Positions 15,783 through 24,440 of a DNA stretch of 26,982 nt are shown here, piece by piece. A program made the position numbers and the translations under genes. This DNA is from a bacterium (lineage in GTDB: Bacteria; UBP6; JAFGXH01), in assembly GCA_027064085.1 (NCBI GenBank), contig JAMOQH010000184.1, positions 1-26,982 of the forward strand, given 5' to 3'. Below the pieces are notes generated by a model. That model worked only from the letters and a program-made list of their open reading frames with translations. It was not told where the DNA came from and searched no databases. Within the stretch, counting starts at the first letter, position 1, and every line of letters starts with the position of its first letter.

Positions 15783-16541
15783 TTAATCAATAGTTATATC
15801 TTTTCTAATTGCTAAAGTTTCTAACATATAATTAGCCATTTGATTAGGCTTAGTTCCTGGGCCGAAACCAGCATTAAACCCTAAAGTCATAGCTAATTTA
15901 TGGTCAATTCTTGGACCACCTAAAATAAGTAGCATTTCTCCATATACTCCTTGTTCTTTTGCCTTTCTTATAAAATCTTTTGAATTTTGTATATGAACTT
16001 CTTTTTGAGTAACAACTTGAGAAACTAAAATAACATCAGCATTTACTGATTTTGCATATAAAATTAAATCTAAATTATCAACTTGAGCACCAAGGTTATA
16101 AGCATCAATATATTTATATCTCTCTAAACCATAATCTCCACTATATCCTTTCATATTCATTATCGCATCAATTCCAACACTATGAGCATCTGTACCAGTA
16201 CAAGCTCCAACAACGATAATAGGTTTTTTGAACTGCTTTTCTATAACTTTATCAACTTCTTTGAGATTTCTAGCTTTTACTTCAACTTCAGGAACATCAA
16301 TAATACTAAAATCAATAGTTGCATTATGTTTTGCATAAGCTACAAAAAAAGAAAATTCATCTCCTGCATTTTCCATTGTTGTAATATATACATTAGTATA
16401 ACCCATTTTTTGTAAATATAACTTAGCTGCTTCTTTTGATTTATTGGAATTTTTAACAGGTAGAGTGAAACTTAACTGAATCATTCCATCGTTTAGGGTA
16501 TCCCCATAAGCTTTTAAGTTCTTTAAATCTAAACCTTTCAT
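15783..16541 (-). CDS. kamE: Lysine 5,6-aminomutase beta subunit, B12- and PLP-binding
   Basis: Subunit of the adenosylcobalamin- and PLP-dependent D-lysine (beta-lysine) 5,6-aminomutase of anaerobic lysine fermentation. 252 residues, close to known KamE. The N-terminal dimerisation domain (1-100) precedes a Rossmann-like cobalamin domain (105-250). The DAHSVG motif (D118-G123) supplies the lower-axial His, H120. K131 in MNMKGY lies exactly 11 residues after that His, matching the spacing of the cobalt-ligand His and PLP-binding Lys in the clostridial enzyme. The catalytic alpha partner kamD, normally adjacent upstream, is absent here; instead an EI24-like gene lies 27 bp upstream. The protein may pair with a KamD encoded elsewhere. 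Confidence 0.92.
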   Translation of the reverse strand: MKGLDLKNLKAYGDTLNDGMIQLSFTLPVKNSNKSKEAAKLYLQKMGYTNVYITTMENAGDEFSFFVAYAKHNATIDFSIIDVPEVEVKARNLKEVDKVIEKQFKKPIIVVGACTGTDAHSVGIDAIMNMKGYSGDYGLERYKYIDAYNLGAQVDNLDLILYAKSVNADVILVSQVVTQKEVHIQNSKDFIRKAKEQGVYGEMLLILGGPRIDHKLAMTLGFNAGFGPGTKPNQMANYMLETLAIRKDITID

Positions 16542-16568
16542 AGTTTTACCTACTTATATAAATAAATA

Positions 16569-17345
16569 TTAAAAATTTTCAAAATCCTCATCGTCTTCAT
16601 TATTTATGCTGTTTGCATCTAATTGTTCTTCTTGTTTTCCTTTCTTTGCTAATTTTCTTTTATTTTTCTCTTGTTTCTTTTGTAGTTTTTCTTGTGTTTT
16701 AGTTTCTATATTATGATATAAATGAACCATCCATACAATTGCAATAATTGGTACAATTAAATTTAGAATAGGGACAAGAGTCATTAAGGTAATCATTAAA
16801 CCACCAGTATAAACTTTAAATTGGTTTTTATTCTTTAATTCACTAGCTTCAGGTTTACCAATTGTATAGCCGGCAGCAGATTCAAAAAACTCACGCCCTA
16901 AAAGATATGAGTTTAATATTAAGCTCATAAGAAAGCCTATTCCAAAATAATACCATGGAATAACCAAAATATTTAAAAATAGTGATATAAGTGTAAATTT
17001 TATATCATGTAAAAAGTCAGGCCAGAATTTAGCTTTTCCTTCTTTTCCCCCAGCATAGTATTTATCTTCAACTCTTTTAATAACAAATTCTTCAAAAAAA
17101 CCAGCAATTAAAGGTATTAAAACAGGTAACATAAACCATGTAATCACAATTGCTAGCGTTCCCGTAAAGTATTTTAATAAAGATCTAAGCCATTCAGTTT
17201 CTAAATTGGCTATTTCATTTGAATAGTGCATTGCTAAAAATGTAAATAATCCGCCAATTAAAAGAGAAATTAATATATCATATACAACATACCTTACCAA
17301 TTTGGCTTCTGTAAAGGATTTTAAGGTTTTCATTAATGGAAACAT
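16569..17345 (-). CDS. EI24/CysZ-like integral membrane protein
   Basis: A 258-residue inner-membrane protein with hydrophobic segments near 22-40, 63-85, 117-150 and 180-208, plus a highly charged C-terminal tail (210-258) rich in Lys, Gln and Asp/Glu. The FLMSLILNSYLLGREFFE stretch (near 137-155) and overall layout match the EI24 domain family, which includes the sulfate-uptake protein CysZ. No sulfate-assimilation gene is nearby, so sulfate transport is not assumed. GAGGG (17354-17350) supports the ATG at 17345. It lies 27 bp upstream of kamE and is probably co-transcribed. Confidence 0.75.
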   Translation of the reverse strand: MFPLMKTLKSFTEAKLVRYVVYDILISLLIGGLFTFLAMHYSNEIANLETEWLRSLLKYFTGTLAIVITWFMLPVLIPLIAGFFEEFVIKRVEDKYYAGGKEGKAKFWPDFLHDIKFTLISLFLNILVIPWYYFGIGFLMSLILNSYLLGREFFESAAGYTIGKPEASELKNKNQFKVYTGGLMITLMTLVPILNLIVPIIAIVWMVHLYHNIETKTQEKLQKKQEKNKRKLAKKGKQEEQLDANSINNEDDEDFENF

Positions 17346-17369
17346 AATTCCCTCTAAAAATATAATTAT

Positions 17370-17397
17370 ATTATAAATATAGTTTTAAAATATGCAA
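17370..17397 (-). promoter_or_regulatory. Putative promoter of the EI24-kamE unit
   Basis: On the minus strand, TTGCAT (17397-17392), a 16-bp spacer and consensus TATAAT (17375-17370), 24 bp before the ATG at 17345. Confidence 0.45.
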
Positions 17398-17427
17398 ACT
17401 TTATTTTTATTAATCTACTCCTATTGA

Positions 17428-17457
17428 AATCAAAGGTTTTAATTAAAACCTTTGATT
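17428..17457. promoter_or_regulatory. Perfect 30-bp palindrome in divergent region
   Basis: The left half AATCAAAGGTTTTAA is followed immediately by its exact reverse complement, with no loop, centred between 17442 and 17443. It lies between two divergent genes and has no T-tract directly following it in either direction. A DNA-level binding site for a dimeric regulator is therefore more likely than a terminator. Confidence 0.6.
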
Positions 17458-17480
17458 CCCCCAAAAAAAGAGTAGGGTAG

Positions 17481-17528
17481 AGTCTTGACTTTTTTTTACT
17501 ATACTTAAAAAAAGTCTTGACTTTTTTT
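17481..17528 (+). repeat. Tandem 16-bp direct repeats with -35-like cores
   Basis: AGTCTTGACTTTTTTT occurs at 17481-17496 and again at 17513-17528, exactly 32 bp apart (about three helical turns). The inverted core AGTCAAGA follows at 17545-17552. The second repeat provides the -35 of the ATPase promoter; the first has no matching -10. This arrangement suggests a regulator site array. Confidence 0.6.
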
Positions 17529-17544
17529 AAATATAAATTAGAAT
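17517..17544 (+). promoter_or_regulatory. Promoter of the AAA/DUF4143 ATPase gene
   Basis: TTGACT (17517-17522), a 16-bp spacer and TAGAAT (17539-17544). The predicted start is about 14 bases before the ATG, with GGAGG at 17556-17560. Confidence 0.5.
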
Positions 17545-17564
17545 AGTCAAGAAATGGAGGTTTT

Positions 17565-18689
17565 ATGGAACGCTATCAACAAGATATAATAGAAAAAGAT
17601 TTGGAAAAGAAAATGGTATTCATAGTAGGGCCAAGGCAGGTAGGAAAAACATGGCTGGCTAAAAAAATAGCCATGAAGTTTAAAAATTCCCTCTATTTGA
17701 ATTATGATAACTCAAAGCACAGAGAGATAATAAAAAATGAATCATGGCTTAATAAAACAGATTTGATTATCTTTGATGAAATTCATAAAATGAAAAATTG
17801 GAAAAACTATCTTAAAGGTATATTTGATACTAAATTACCTCACTTAAAAGTCCTTGTTACAGGTTCTGCAAGACTTGAAACCTTTCATCAGTCTGGAGAT
17901 TCTATGGCTGGTAGATATTATTTACATCATCTTTTGCCATTTTCCTTAAAGGAAATTGCAGAAGTAGATAAACTTATAAAACCTGCGTCTGTACAGGACC
18001 TTCTGATTAATCTTGGAGGATTCCCAGAACCATACTTATTAAAAAAAGTTAAAGAAGCAAACAGATGGAGAAAATTATATATAAACGGCTTAATAAGAGA
18101 AGATATACTTAATTTTGAAAACATCAGAAATTTAAAAACAATAAATTTACTTTTTGAATTACTCAGAGAAAGAATTGGAAGTCCTTTGTCATATAATTCA
18201 CTTGCAAATGACCTTAACACGAGCCCTAATACTATAAAAAAATATATTGAAATACTAGAAAGCCTCTACATAATTTTTAAAATAACTCCTTATAGTAAAA
18301 ATATTGCTCGAAGTTTATTAAAAGAACCAAAGATATATTTTTTTGATACGGGACTAATTAAAGGAGATAATGGTATTAAATTTGAAAATTATGTTGCGAT
18401 TTCCTTGTTAAAGAACTGCTTATACGAAAATGACAGTAATGGCGAAAGTTATAATTTACAATACCTAAGAACCAAAGACGGAAAAGAAGTTGATTTTGCC
18501 ATAGTAAATAATAATGAAATATCTAAAATCATAGAAGTAAAGCACAGGAAAAGTGAAATACCAAAAAATTTAAAATATTTTTCTGAAAAATATAATCTTA
18601 AAGGAATACTTTTATTGAAGGAAGCTAAAAATGAATACCAGCAAGGAAATATTGAAGTAAGATTATCAGAAAACTATCTATCAGAATAA
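17565..18689 (+). CDS. AAA-family ATPase with DUF4143 C-terminal domain
   Basis: A 374-residue protein of the common AAA_14/DUF4143 family, found scattered in bacterial and archaeal genomes and functionally poorly defined. Walker A is GPRQVGKT (22-29) and Walker B LIIFDEIHK (67-75). The sensor-like VLVTGSAR follows (97-103), and a winged-helix-like region lies at about 195-240. The C-terminal domain has a PD-(D/E)xK-like arrangement: E274, the GKEVDFAI stretch with D310, then IIEVKH (E324, K326). Cleavage activity is not demonstrated for the family. GGAGG supports the start. The gene is solitary, with its own promoter and palindromes on both sides, suggestive of an independently acquired unit. 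Confidence 0.9.
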   Translation: MERYQQDIIEKDLEKKMVFIVGPRQVGKTWLAKKIAMKFKNSLYLNYDNSKHREIIKNESWLNKTDLIIFDEIHKMKNWKNYLKGIFDTKLPHLKVLVTGSARLETFHQSGDSMAGRYYLHHLLPFSLKEIAEVDKLIKPASVQDLLINLGGFPEPYLLKKVKEANRWRKLYINGLIREDILNFENIRNLKTINLLFELLRERIGSPLSYNSLANDLNTSPNTIKKYIEILESLYIIFKITPYSKNIARSLLKEPKIYFFDTGLIKGDNGIKFENYVAISLLKNCLYENDSNGESYNLQYLRTKDGKEVDFAIVNNNEISKIIEVKHRKSEIPKNLKYFSEKYNLKGILLLKEAKNEYQQGNIEVRLSENYLSE

Positions 18690-18713
18690 CAAACACTCAA
18701 TGTCCTATAAGAT

Positions 18714-18743
18714 ACATTATGTAAACTACCGTTTACATAATGT
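18714..18743 (+). terminator. Perfect 13-bp stem, 4-base loop, after the ATPase gene
   Basis: ACATTATGTAAAC (18714-18726) and GTTTACATAATGT (18731-18743) pair completely over a TACC loop, 24 bp after the ATPase stop. No T-tract follows on either strand, so it is not a canonical intrinsic terminator. It could stabilise or end the transcript, or be a protein site. Confidence 0.45.
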
Positions 18744-18873
18744 GAATAAATCCATTATTGAGAACTGACATTAACATTTTTTGCTATAACCACCTTACAA
18801 AAACATTTTTCATCAAGATTTCACCATAATATAATAAAAATTATTAAAATATATTAATAATTTTACTTCTCAA

Positions 18874-18903
18874 TTGAAATTCATATAAATATTATGATAT
18901 TAT
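18874..18903 (+). promoter_or_regulatory. Putative promoter of the zinc-finger/TPR gene
   Basis: TTGAAA (18874-18879), an 18-bp spacer and TATTAT (18898-18903), with TG at 18895-18896 forming an extended -10. It lies 33 bp before the ATG at 18936. Confidence 0.45.
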
Positions 18904-18935
18904 ATTATGTTATTATTTTTCTTGGAGTAAAATTT

Positions 18936-21779
18936 ATGGATATAACTTGTGATAAATGTAAAACAGTATCTTCTATACCAGATGCTGCAATTCCTGATGA
19001 AGGAATTACCTTTGAATGCCCTCATTGTTCTGCACAATTATTTGCAAAATTAGATAATTCTCAACCCGAAGAAGATTTATTCGGAACTAATTCATTATCA
19101 TTAGATACAGGAATTGATGACCTAGATAACCTTGAAGCATTAGATATGGACATGAGCGAAGAATCCCTTTCCATTGATATAAACCAACTTAATGCTGAGG
19201 ATATTTCTCCCTCAATGCTCTATAATACTGAAGAAATGCAAAACCAAGAAAATAAACCTAAATTAGATAAAAAAATACCTCCCTTAAAAATTAAAGAAAG
19301 AAAAGATATAAATTCTCAAGAAAACTCAATACCTCAAGAAGCAATACCTTCAAATACTTTAAATTCTTATCTAAATTCAAGATCAGCATCTGTTCAGGAA
19401 CAAAAAACTCAAATATCTCCACTACTGATTTTTTTAATGGCCTTATTAATTGTAGGTGGAGCATCAGGTTATTATTTTATGTTTATGAAGGATAAGAACC
19501 TAAACAAACAAATTATTATGACTCCAGAAATAAAACAAATTATTGAAAAAACCTATAAAGATAATCCAAGCGACTATAAGAAAGCACTTGATAACATTTC
19601 CAATAAACTTGCTCAACAACCTAATCATATCCTTTATAAGACTAGCTATATATATATTGCGGCAAAATATTTTATTTCAATTGAAAACATTATTGAATCT
19701 TTTGCTCCTGATTATGATACTTATTATAAGGATATTAAAAAATTTAAAGATAAATCCGCATTTATAAAAAAAGCAACTATTTATTATCAATTATCTAAAG
19801 TTTTAAATAAAAAAAGTGATATTCCCAATAAATTAAAGATACAAATCAATAATATAGCTGTTAATGACCCTGACTCATTACAATTAAAAGCTATTATTTT
19901 CTATAAAAATAAAGATTTAGAGAAGCTAAAAAAATTAGTTTCAGCTAGCAATCTTGACTCTAAAAAAATGCTCTCTACTTATTTTGTATTATTAAAAACA
20001 GAATTTATGAAAAATGAAAGTATTTCATTAACATTTAATAAAATAAAAGAAATAAACCCTAACCACATACATTCAATTTTTTTAAATATTGAATACTTAC
20101 TAAAATATAATCAATTAGATAGTGTAAAAAAAGAATTAAGAAAAACAGAAAGCATAAAAAAAGAAATGACTTCTTACGAACTCACTCAACTATATTTATT
20201 AGAAGCTAGAAATGCTGTATTAAAATTACAGTTAAAAGAAGCATATCGTTTCGTTAAAATTGCAGAAGACCTTAAAGTTAAAAATGATGTTTTCTTTAAA
20301 GAAATATTAAATTTTTATTATCACAATTATTATAATAGCGCTGCTCTTAGCATGCTTAAGAATACATACCAAAAAAACTATTCAAAAGATTTTAAGATAA
20401 GCAAAATATACATAAATCTACTTATTAGAGATGGTGATTTTGGAAAAGCAGGTCAAATATCTACAGATTTAAGAAATAAATACCCTAAAAAACCAGAAGT
20501 TTACTACCTTTCTGCATTACTATCAAATAGTTTAGGAAATACAGTAATGGCTATTGATTTTCTAAAAAAAGCTCTATCTATAAATAACAAATATCAAGAT
20601 GCTGTAGTTTTACTATCAGAAGAATATATTAAAAAAGGAAAAAAAGCTAAAGCGAAGCTTCTTCTTGAAGATTTCATTAAAGATTTTAAGCAAAATACAT
20701 TGGTAAAAGAAGGTTTAGCCCTACTCTATTACAAAAATAAAGAATTTAATAAATCATTAAAACTATATAATGAATTATTAAATGAAAAAGAAATAAAAAT
20801 AAATAAAGCAAATCTTCATTTTAGAATAAATATGATTAAGTTTTATACAAAAAAACAATCTCCAAAAGAAACATTAAAAAATTTATACAATATATATAAA
20901 CACTCTCCCAATTTTAAAGAATTAAGAATAGAAATTGCAAAATTAGAAATTGAAATTAAAAATTATGACAATGCAATTAAGTTGTTAAAATTAGAAGTAA
21001 AAATAAGAACAAATAGCATATTAGCAAATGAGTATTTAGGAATAGCATATTATTTCAAGAAAAATTATGATTTAGCTGAAGATTTATTAAATAAAACATT
21101 GTCTCTTGATGGGAAAAATCATTTAGCATTTTATTACCTAGGCAAAACATATCAAAGTTTAGATAAAAGAAACAAAGCTTTAGATGCATTTTCTAATGCT
21201 TATAGTTATAATAAAAAGAGTTACAAATATTTAATTGAAGTGGCAAGAACACATATTGCATTAAATCATGCATCTGAAGCCTTTGAAGCCTATGCAAAAC
21301 TTATTAAGATCAAACCTACATTTGAAGCATTGTATGAGTATGGTTCTCTGTACCTAAAGGAAAATAACAATAAACAAGCTTTAAAATATTTTAATCTATC
21401 ATACAATATAAATCCTGAAAATATAAAATTAATACTTGAAATGGGAAATTTATTTTTTAAAATGCAAAATTTAAAAAAATCATTAATATTTTTTAAAAAA
21501 GCAATTAAATTGGATAGAAAAAATGCTCAAGCATACTATATGATTGGAGAAATTAATAGAACTAAAGAAAAGTTTAAAAGAGCAATACCATATTACTTAA
21601 AGGCAATAAAACTTAATCCTAATGAAGGTAAATACTATTATCAACTAGGCTATATGTATAAAGGTATGAAAAAATATAAAAAATCATTAAAAATATTTAA
21701 AACATATCTTAAAAAAGTTCCAAATTCCCCAGATAAAGCGGAAATAATGGATGAAATATATGATTTAGAGCACATATAA
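18936..21779 (+). CDS. MJ0042-type zinc finger, membrane-anchored TPR protein
   Basis: A 947-residue scaffold protein. Residues 1-35 form an MJ0042-type zinc ribbon (C5-D-K-C8 ... C28-P-H-C31). A long acidic then basic disordered linker follows (40-158), then one transmembrane helix (about 161-184), then some 750 residues of tetratricopeptide repeats, clearest from about residue 480 onwards (ALxYFxxAxxLxP-type units). Topology should be zinc finger inside and TPRs in the periplasm. Such proteins are frequent in deltaproteobacterial-type genomes, and partners are unknown. I use ATG 18936, preceded by GGAG. An ATG at 18894 would add a hydrophobic MILYYVIIFLGVKF leader before the zinc finger and overlaps the -10 region. 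Confidence 0.85.
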   Translation: MDITCDKCKTVSSIPDAAIPDEGITFECPHCSAQLFAKLDNSQPEEDLFGTNSLSLDTGIDDLDNLEALDMDMSEESLSIDINQLNAEDISPSMLYNTEEMQNQENKPKLDKKIPPLKIKERKDINSQENSIPQEAIPSNTLNSYLNSRSASVQEQKTQISPLLIFLMALLIVGGASGYYFMFMKDKNLNKQIIMTPEIKQIIEKTYKDNPSDYKKALDNISNKLAQQPNHILYKTSYIYIAAKYFISIENIIESFAPDYDTYYKDIKKFKDKSAFIKKATIYYQLSKVLNKKSDIPNKLKIQINNIAVNDPDSLQLKAIIFYKNKDLEKLKKLVSASNLDSKKMLSTYFVLLKTEFMKNESISLTFNKIKEINPNHIHSIFLNIEYLLKYNQLDSVKKELRKTESIKKEMTSYELTQLYLLEARNAVLKLQLKEAYRFVKIAEDLKVKNDVFFKEILNFYYHNYYNSAALSMLKNTYQKNYSKDFKISKIYINLLIRDGDFGKAGQISTDLRNKYPKKPEVYYLSALLSNSLGNTVMAIDFLKKALSINNKYQDAVVLLSEEYIKKGKKAKAKLLLEDFIKDFKQNTLVKEGLALLYYKNKEFNKSLKLYNELLNEKEIKINKANLHFRINMIKFYTKKQSPKETLKNLYNIYKHSPNFKELRIEIAKLEIEIKNYDNAIKLLKLEVKIRTNSILANEYLGIAYYFKKNYDLAEDLLNKTLSLDGKNHLAFYYLGKTYQSLDKRNKALDAFSNAYSYNKKSYKYLIEVARTHIALNHASEAFEAYAKLIKIKPTFEALYEYGSLYLKENNNKQALKYFNLSYNINPENIKLILEMGNLFFKMQNLKKSLIFFKKAIKLDRKNAQAYYMIGEINRTKEKFKRAIPYYLKAIKLNPNEGKYYYQLGYMYKGMKKYKKSLKIFKTYLKKVPNSPDKAEIMDEIYDLEHI

Positions 21780-21826
21780 GTATTTTCTCCATTTGTATTT
21801 TTATTGTATAAAATAAAGTTTATTCA

Positions 21827-21859
21827 TTGACAAATAAAAAAAGCTGTTCACTATATAAT
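21827..21859 (+). promoter_or_regulatory. Possible clpB promoter with non-standard spacing
   Basis: A perfect TTGACA (21827-21832) and a perfect TATAAT (21854-21859) are present, but 21 bp apart. The overlapping TATATA (21852-21857) reduces this to 19. Either another sigma factor or an activator is involved, or one of the hexamers is fortuitous. No CIRCE element is seen. Confidence 0.35.
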
Positions 21860-21868
21860 TGAAAGCAT

Positions 21869-21886
21869 GAGTAGTTAAATCTACTC
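21869..21886 (+). promoter_or_regulatory. Inverted repeat in the clpB leader
   Basis: GAGTAG (21869-21874) and CTACTC (21881-21886) are perfect reverse complements over TTAAAT. They lie just after the predicted transcription start and 15 bp before the AAGGAGG ribosome site (21901-21907). A repressor operator or small leader hairpin is possible. Confidence 0.35.
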
Positions 21887-21911
21887 TAATTATTAAATTG
21901 AAGGAGGATAT

Positions 21912-24437
21912 ATGAATTTTAAAAACTTTTCACAAGATACACATAAGCTTATTGAAACAGCCGCATATTTTGCAGTGCTAAAGAAAAACTCAGAGGTAAC
22001 ACCTTTACATGTTTTTTACAAGTTATTGGAATTAAATGAAATTAAACTATTATTTGCAAAAGAAAAAACAGATAGTTTAATTAATGATTTAAATGATAAA
22101 ATATCTAAACTACCAATACTAGACAAAGTTGATATTGAAAATATTTATTTTTCAAAAGATATTAGTTTAATGGTTACTATTGCCGAAGAAGAAATAAAAA
22201 AATTAGAGGCAAAACAAATAATGCCTATACATATATTATTATCATTTTTTAAAATAAATAGTACCAAAGATATTTTATCAAAAAACAATATAAATAAATC
22301 AGATATTTTAGGAAAACTAGATAAAGTTGACGAAGCTAATAGTGAATTGGCCAAATATACAATAAATTTAACTAAATTAGCTAAAGAAGGTAAATTAGAT
22401 CCTGTTATTGGAAGGGATGATGAAATCAGAAGATTAATGCAGGTTTTATCAAGAAGAACCAAAAATAATCCTATGCTAATTGGTGAACCAGGAGTTGGTA
22501 AAACAGCAGTAGCAGAAGGCTTAGCAAGAAGAATTGTGGATAAGGATGTTCCTATTACTTTGTTAAACAAAACATTATTAACTCTTGATTTAGGTTTACT
22601 AGTTGCTGGAGCAAAATATAAAGGTGAATTTGAAGAAAGACTTAAAAATGTAATAAAAGAAGTTGAGGAATCAAATGGCGAAATAATTCTTTTCATTGAT
22701 GAAATACATATGCTTATTGGTGCAGGAAGTAGTGGTGACGGCTCAATGGATGCTGCAAACTTATTAAAACCATCATTAGCAAGAGGGAAACTAAGATGTA
22801 TTGGAGCAACAACCTTAAAGGAATATAAACATATTGAAAAAGACAAGGCACTAGAAAGAAGATTTCAAACTATATACTTAAAAGAGCCTTCTGTAAATGA
22901 GGCAATTACAATATTAAGAGGTATCTCCCATAAATATGAATTATTTCATGGTATAAAAATATCTGATTCAGCAATAATTGCAGCAGTAAAATTATCTGCA
23001 AGATATATGGCTGACAGAAAATTACCTGATAAGGCTATTGATTTAATAGATGAAGCAACTTCAACTATGAGAATAGAAACTGAATCTATGCCAACTGAAC
23101 TTGATGAAATTAATAGAAGAATTATATCATTAAGAATAGAACAAGAAGCTTTAAATAAAGATAAATCAGCTGATAAAGATAAACTTAAAAAAGTTGCAAA
23201 TGAATTAGCTGAACTTGAAAAGAAATACTCTTTATTAAAAGAAGAATGGCTAAAAGAAAAAACTCTTTTGCAAGAGTTAAAAGAAAAACAAAATTTATTG
23301 GAAAACACTAAAATTGAGCTAGAAAAAGTTCAAAGAAGTATGGATTATAATAAAGCAGCTGAATTGCAATATGGAATTATGCCTAAATTAGAAAAAGAAA
23401 TTGAGGATTTACAGATAAAGTTATCATCTAGAAATAATAAATATTATAAAGAATATGTTGATGAAAATGATATTGCAATAGTTCTTTCAAAAATGACGGG
23501 TATTCCTGTTAATAAAATGATTGAAACAGAAAAGGATAGAATTATTAATTTAGACAAATATATAAAAGAAAGAGTTATTGGCCAAAATGAAACAGTAAGT
23601 TTAGTATCAAATTCAATAAAAAGAAATAGAGCTGGTTTAAGTGATTCTAGTAAACCAATTTCTACATTTTTATTTTTGGGGCCTACTGGTGTTGGAAAAA
23701 CAGAATTATCAAAGGTTTTGGCTGAATATTTATTTGAAGATGAAAAAAATATGATAAGAATTGACATGAGTGAATATATGGAGAAGCATAGTGTTTCAAG
23801 ATTAATTGGAGCACCTCCTGGATATGTAGGATATGAATCAGGTGGTTTTTTAACAGAAGCAGTAAAAAGACATCCTTATTCTGTTGTACTTTTCGATGAA
23901 ATAGAAAAAGCTCATCCAGAAGTGCTTAATATTATGTTACAAATTTTTGATGATGGTGTTTTAACTGATGGACAGGGAAATACTATAAATTTTAAAAATA
24001 CTATTATAATCATGACTTCAAATGTTGGAAGTGAGTTTATTTTAAATGAAAACAATAAATTAAAAATTAAAGAAAAAATTGATAATTTACTAGAATTAAA
24101 ATTTAAACCTGAGTTTTTGAACAGAATTGATGATATTATTATATTTAACAGATTAACTAAAGAGGCTGTAGGGAATATATTCTTAAATCATATAAAAATG
24201 TTAAATCTTTTACTGAAAGAAAAAAACATTATTGTTAAATTTAGAGAAGATGCCTTGAATTATTTTATAGACAAGGGCTACAAACCTGAATTTGGTGCAA
24301 GACCTTTAAAAAGAGTTATAGAAAGAGATATAAAAAATATCCTAGCAAACTTAATTCTTGAAGGAAAATTAAGTAACAGTCAGACTCTAGAATTTATATT
24401 AAATGAAAACAATGAAATTTCCTATATAATTTCATAA
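21912..24437 (+). CDS. clpB: ATP-dependent disaggregase ClpB
   Basis: Hexameric AAA+ chaperone that threads aggregated proteins apart, with DnaK/DnaJ. The 841-residue protein has an N-terminal Clp repeat domain (1-145). The first ATPase domain has Walker A GEPGVGKT (191-198) and Walker B ILFIDEIH (259-266). A long coiled-coil middle domain (about 395-515) follows. The second ATPase domain has Walker A GPTGVGKT (590-597), Walker B VVLFDEIEK (658-666) and the pore loop GAPPGYVGYESGG (633-645). The full-length middle domain distinguishes ClpB from ClpA and ClpC. AAGGAGG (21901-21907) fixes the start. Its stop lies 3 bp from that of the convergent J-domain protein gene. Confidence 0.95.
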   Translation: MNFKNFSQDTHKLIETAAYFAVLKKNSEVTPLHVFYKLLELNEIKLLFAKEKTDSLINDLNDKISKLPILDKVDIENIYFSKDISLMVTIAEEEIKKLEAKQIMPIHILLSFFKINSTKDILSKNNINKSDILGKLDKVDEANSELAKYTINLTKLAKEGKLDPVIGRDDEIRRLMQVLSRRTKNNPMLIGEPGVGKTAVAEGLARRIVDKDVPITLLNKTLLTLDLGLLVAGAKYKGEFEERLKNVIKEVEESNGEIILFIDEIHMLIGAGSSGDGSMDAANLLKPSLARGKLRCIGATTLKEYKHIEKDKALERRFQTIYLKEPSVNEAITILRGISHKYELFHGIKISDSAIIAAVKLSARYMADRKLPDKAIDLIDEATSTMRIETESMPTELDEINRRIISLRIEQEALNKDKSADKDKLKKVANELAELEKKYSLLKEEWLKEKTLLQELKEKQNLLENTKIELEKVQRSMDYNKAAELQYGIMPKLEKEIEDLQIKLSSRNNKYYKEYVDENDIAIVLSKMTGIPVNKMIETEKDRIINLDKYIKERVIGQNETVSLVSNSIKRNRAGLSDSSKPISTFLFLGPTGVGKTELSKVLAEYLFEDEKNMIRIDMSEYMEKHSVSRLIGAPPGYVGYESGGFLTEAVKRHPYSVVLFDEIEKAHPEVLNIMLQIFDDGVLTDGQGNTINFKNTIIIMTSNVGSEFILNENNKLKIKEKIDNLLELKFKPEFLNRIDDIIIFNRLTKEAVGNIFLNHIKMLNLLLKEKNIIVKFREDALNYFIDKGYKPEFGARPLKRVIERDIKNILANLILEGKLSNSQTLEFILNENNEISYIIS

Positions 24438-24440
24438 AAA

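Noticed and set aside
17428-17457. Palindrome considered as an intrinsic terminator
   Set aside because: No T-tract follows directly on either strand and it lies between divergent gene starts, where no transcript needs ending.
18894-18935. An upstream ATG adding a hydrophobic leader to the zinc-finger/TPR protein
   Set aside because: It would place a membrane segment before the zinc finger and overlaps the predicted -10; GGAG precedes the ATG at 18936.
21850-21860. CACTATATAAT upstream of clpB as a second NrtR half-site
   Set aside because: Only one partial arm is present, with no inverted partner, and it is equally explained by the -10 region.
21780-21911. CIRCE-type HrcA operator upstream of clpB
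   Set aside because: The TTAGCACTC-N9-GAGTGCTAA pattern is absent; GAGTAG/CTACTC has neither the sequence nor the spacing.
22145-22846. 233-codon open frame on the minus strand within clpB
   Set aside because: It is antisense to the highly conserved first ATPase domain, low-complexity, and has no promoter or family resemblance.
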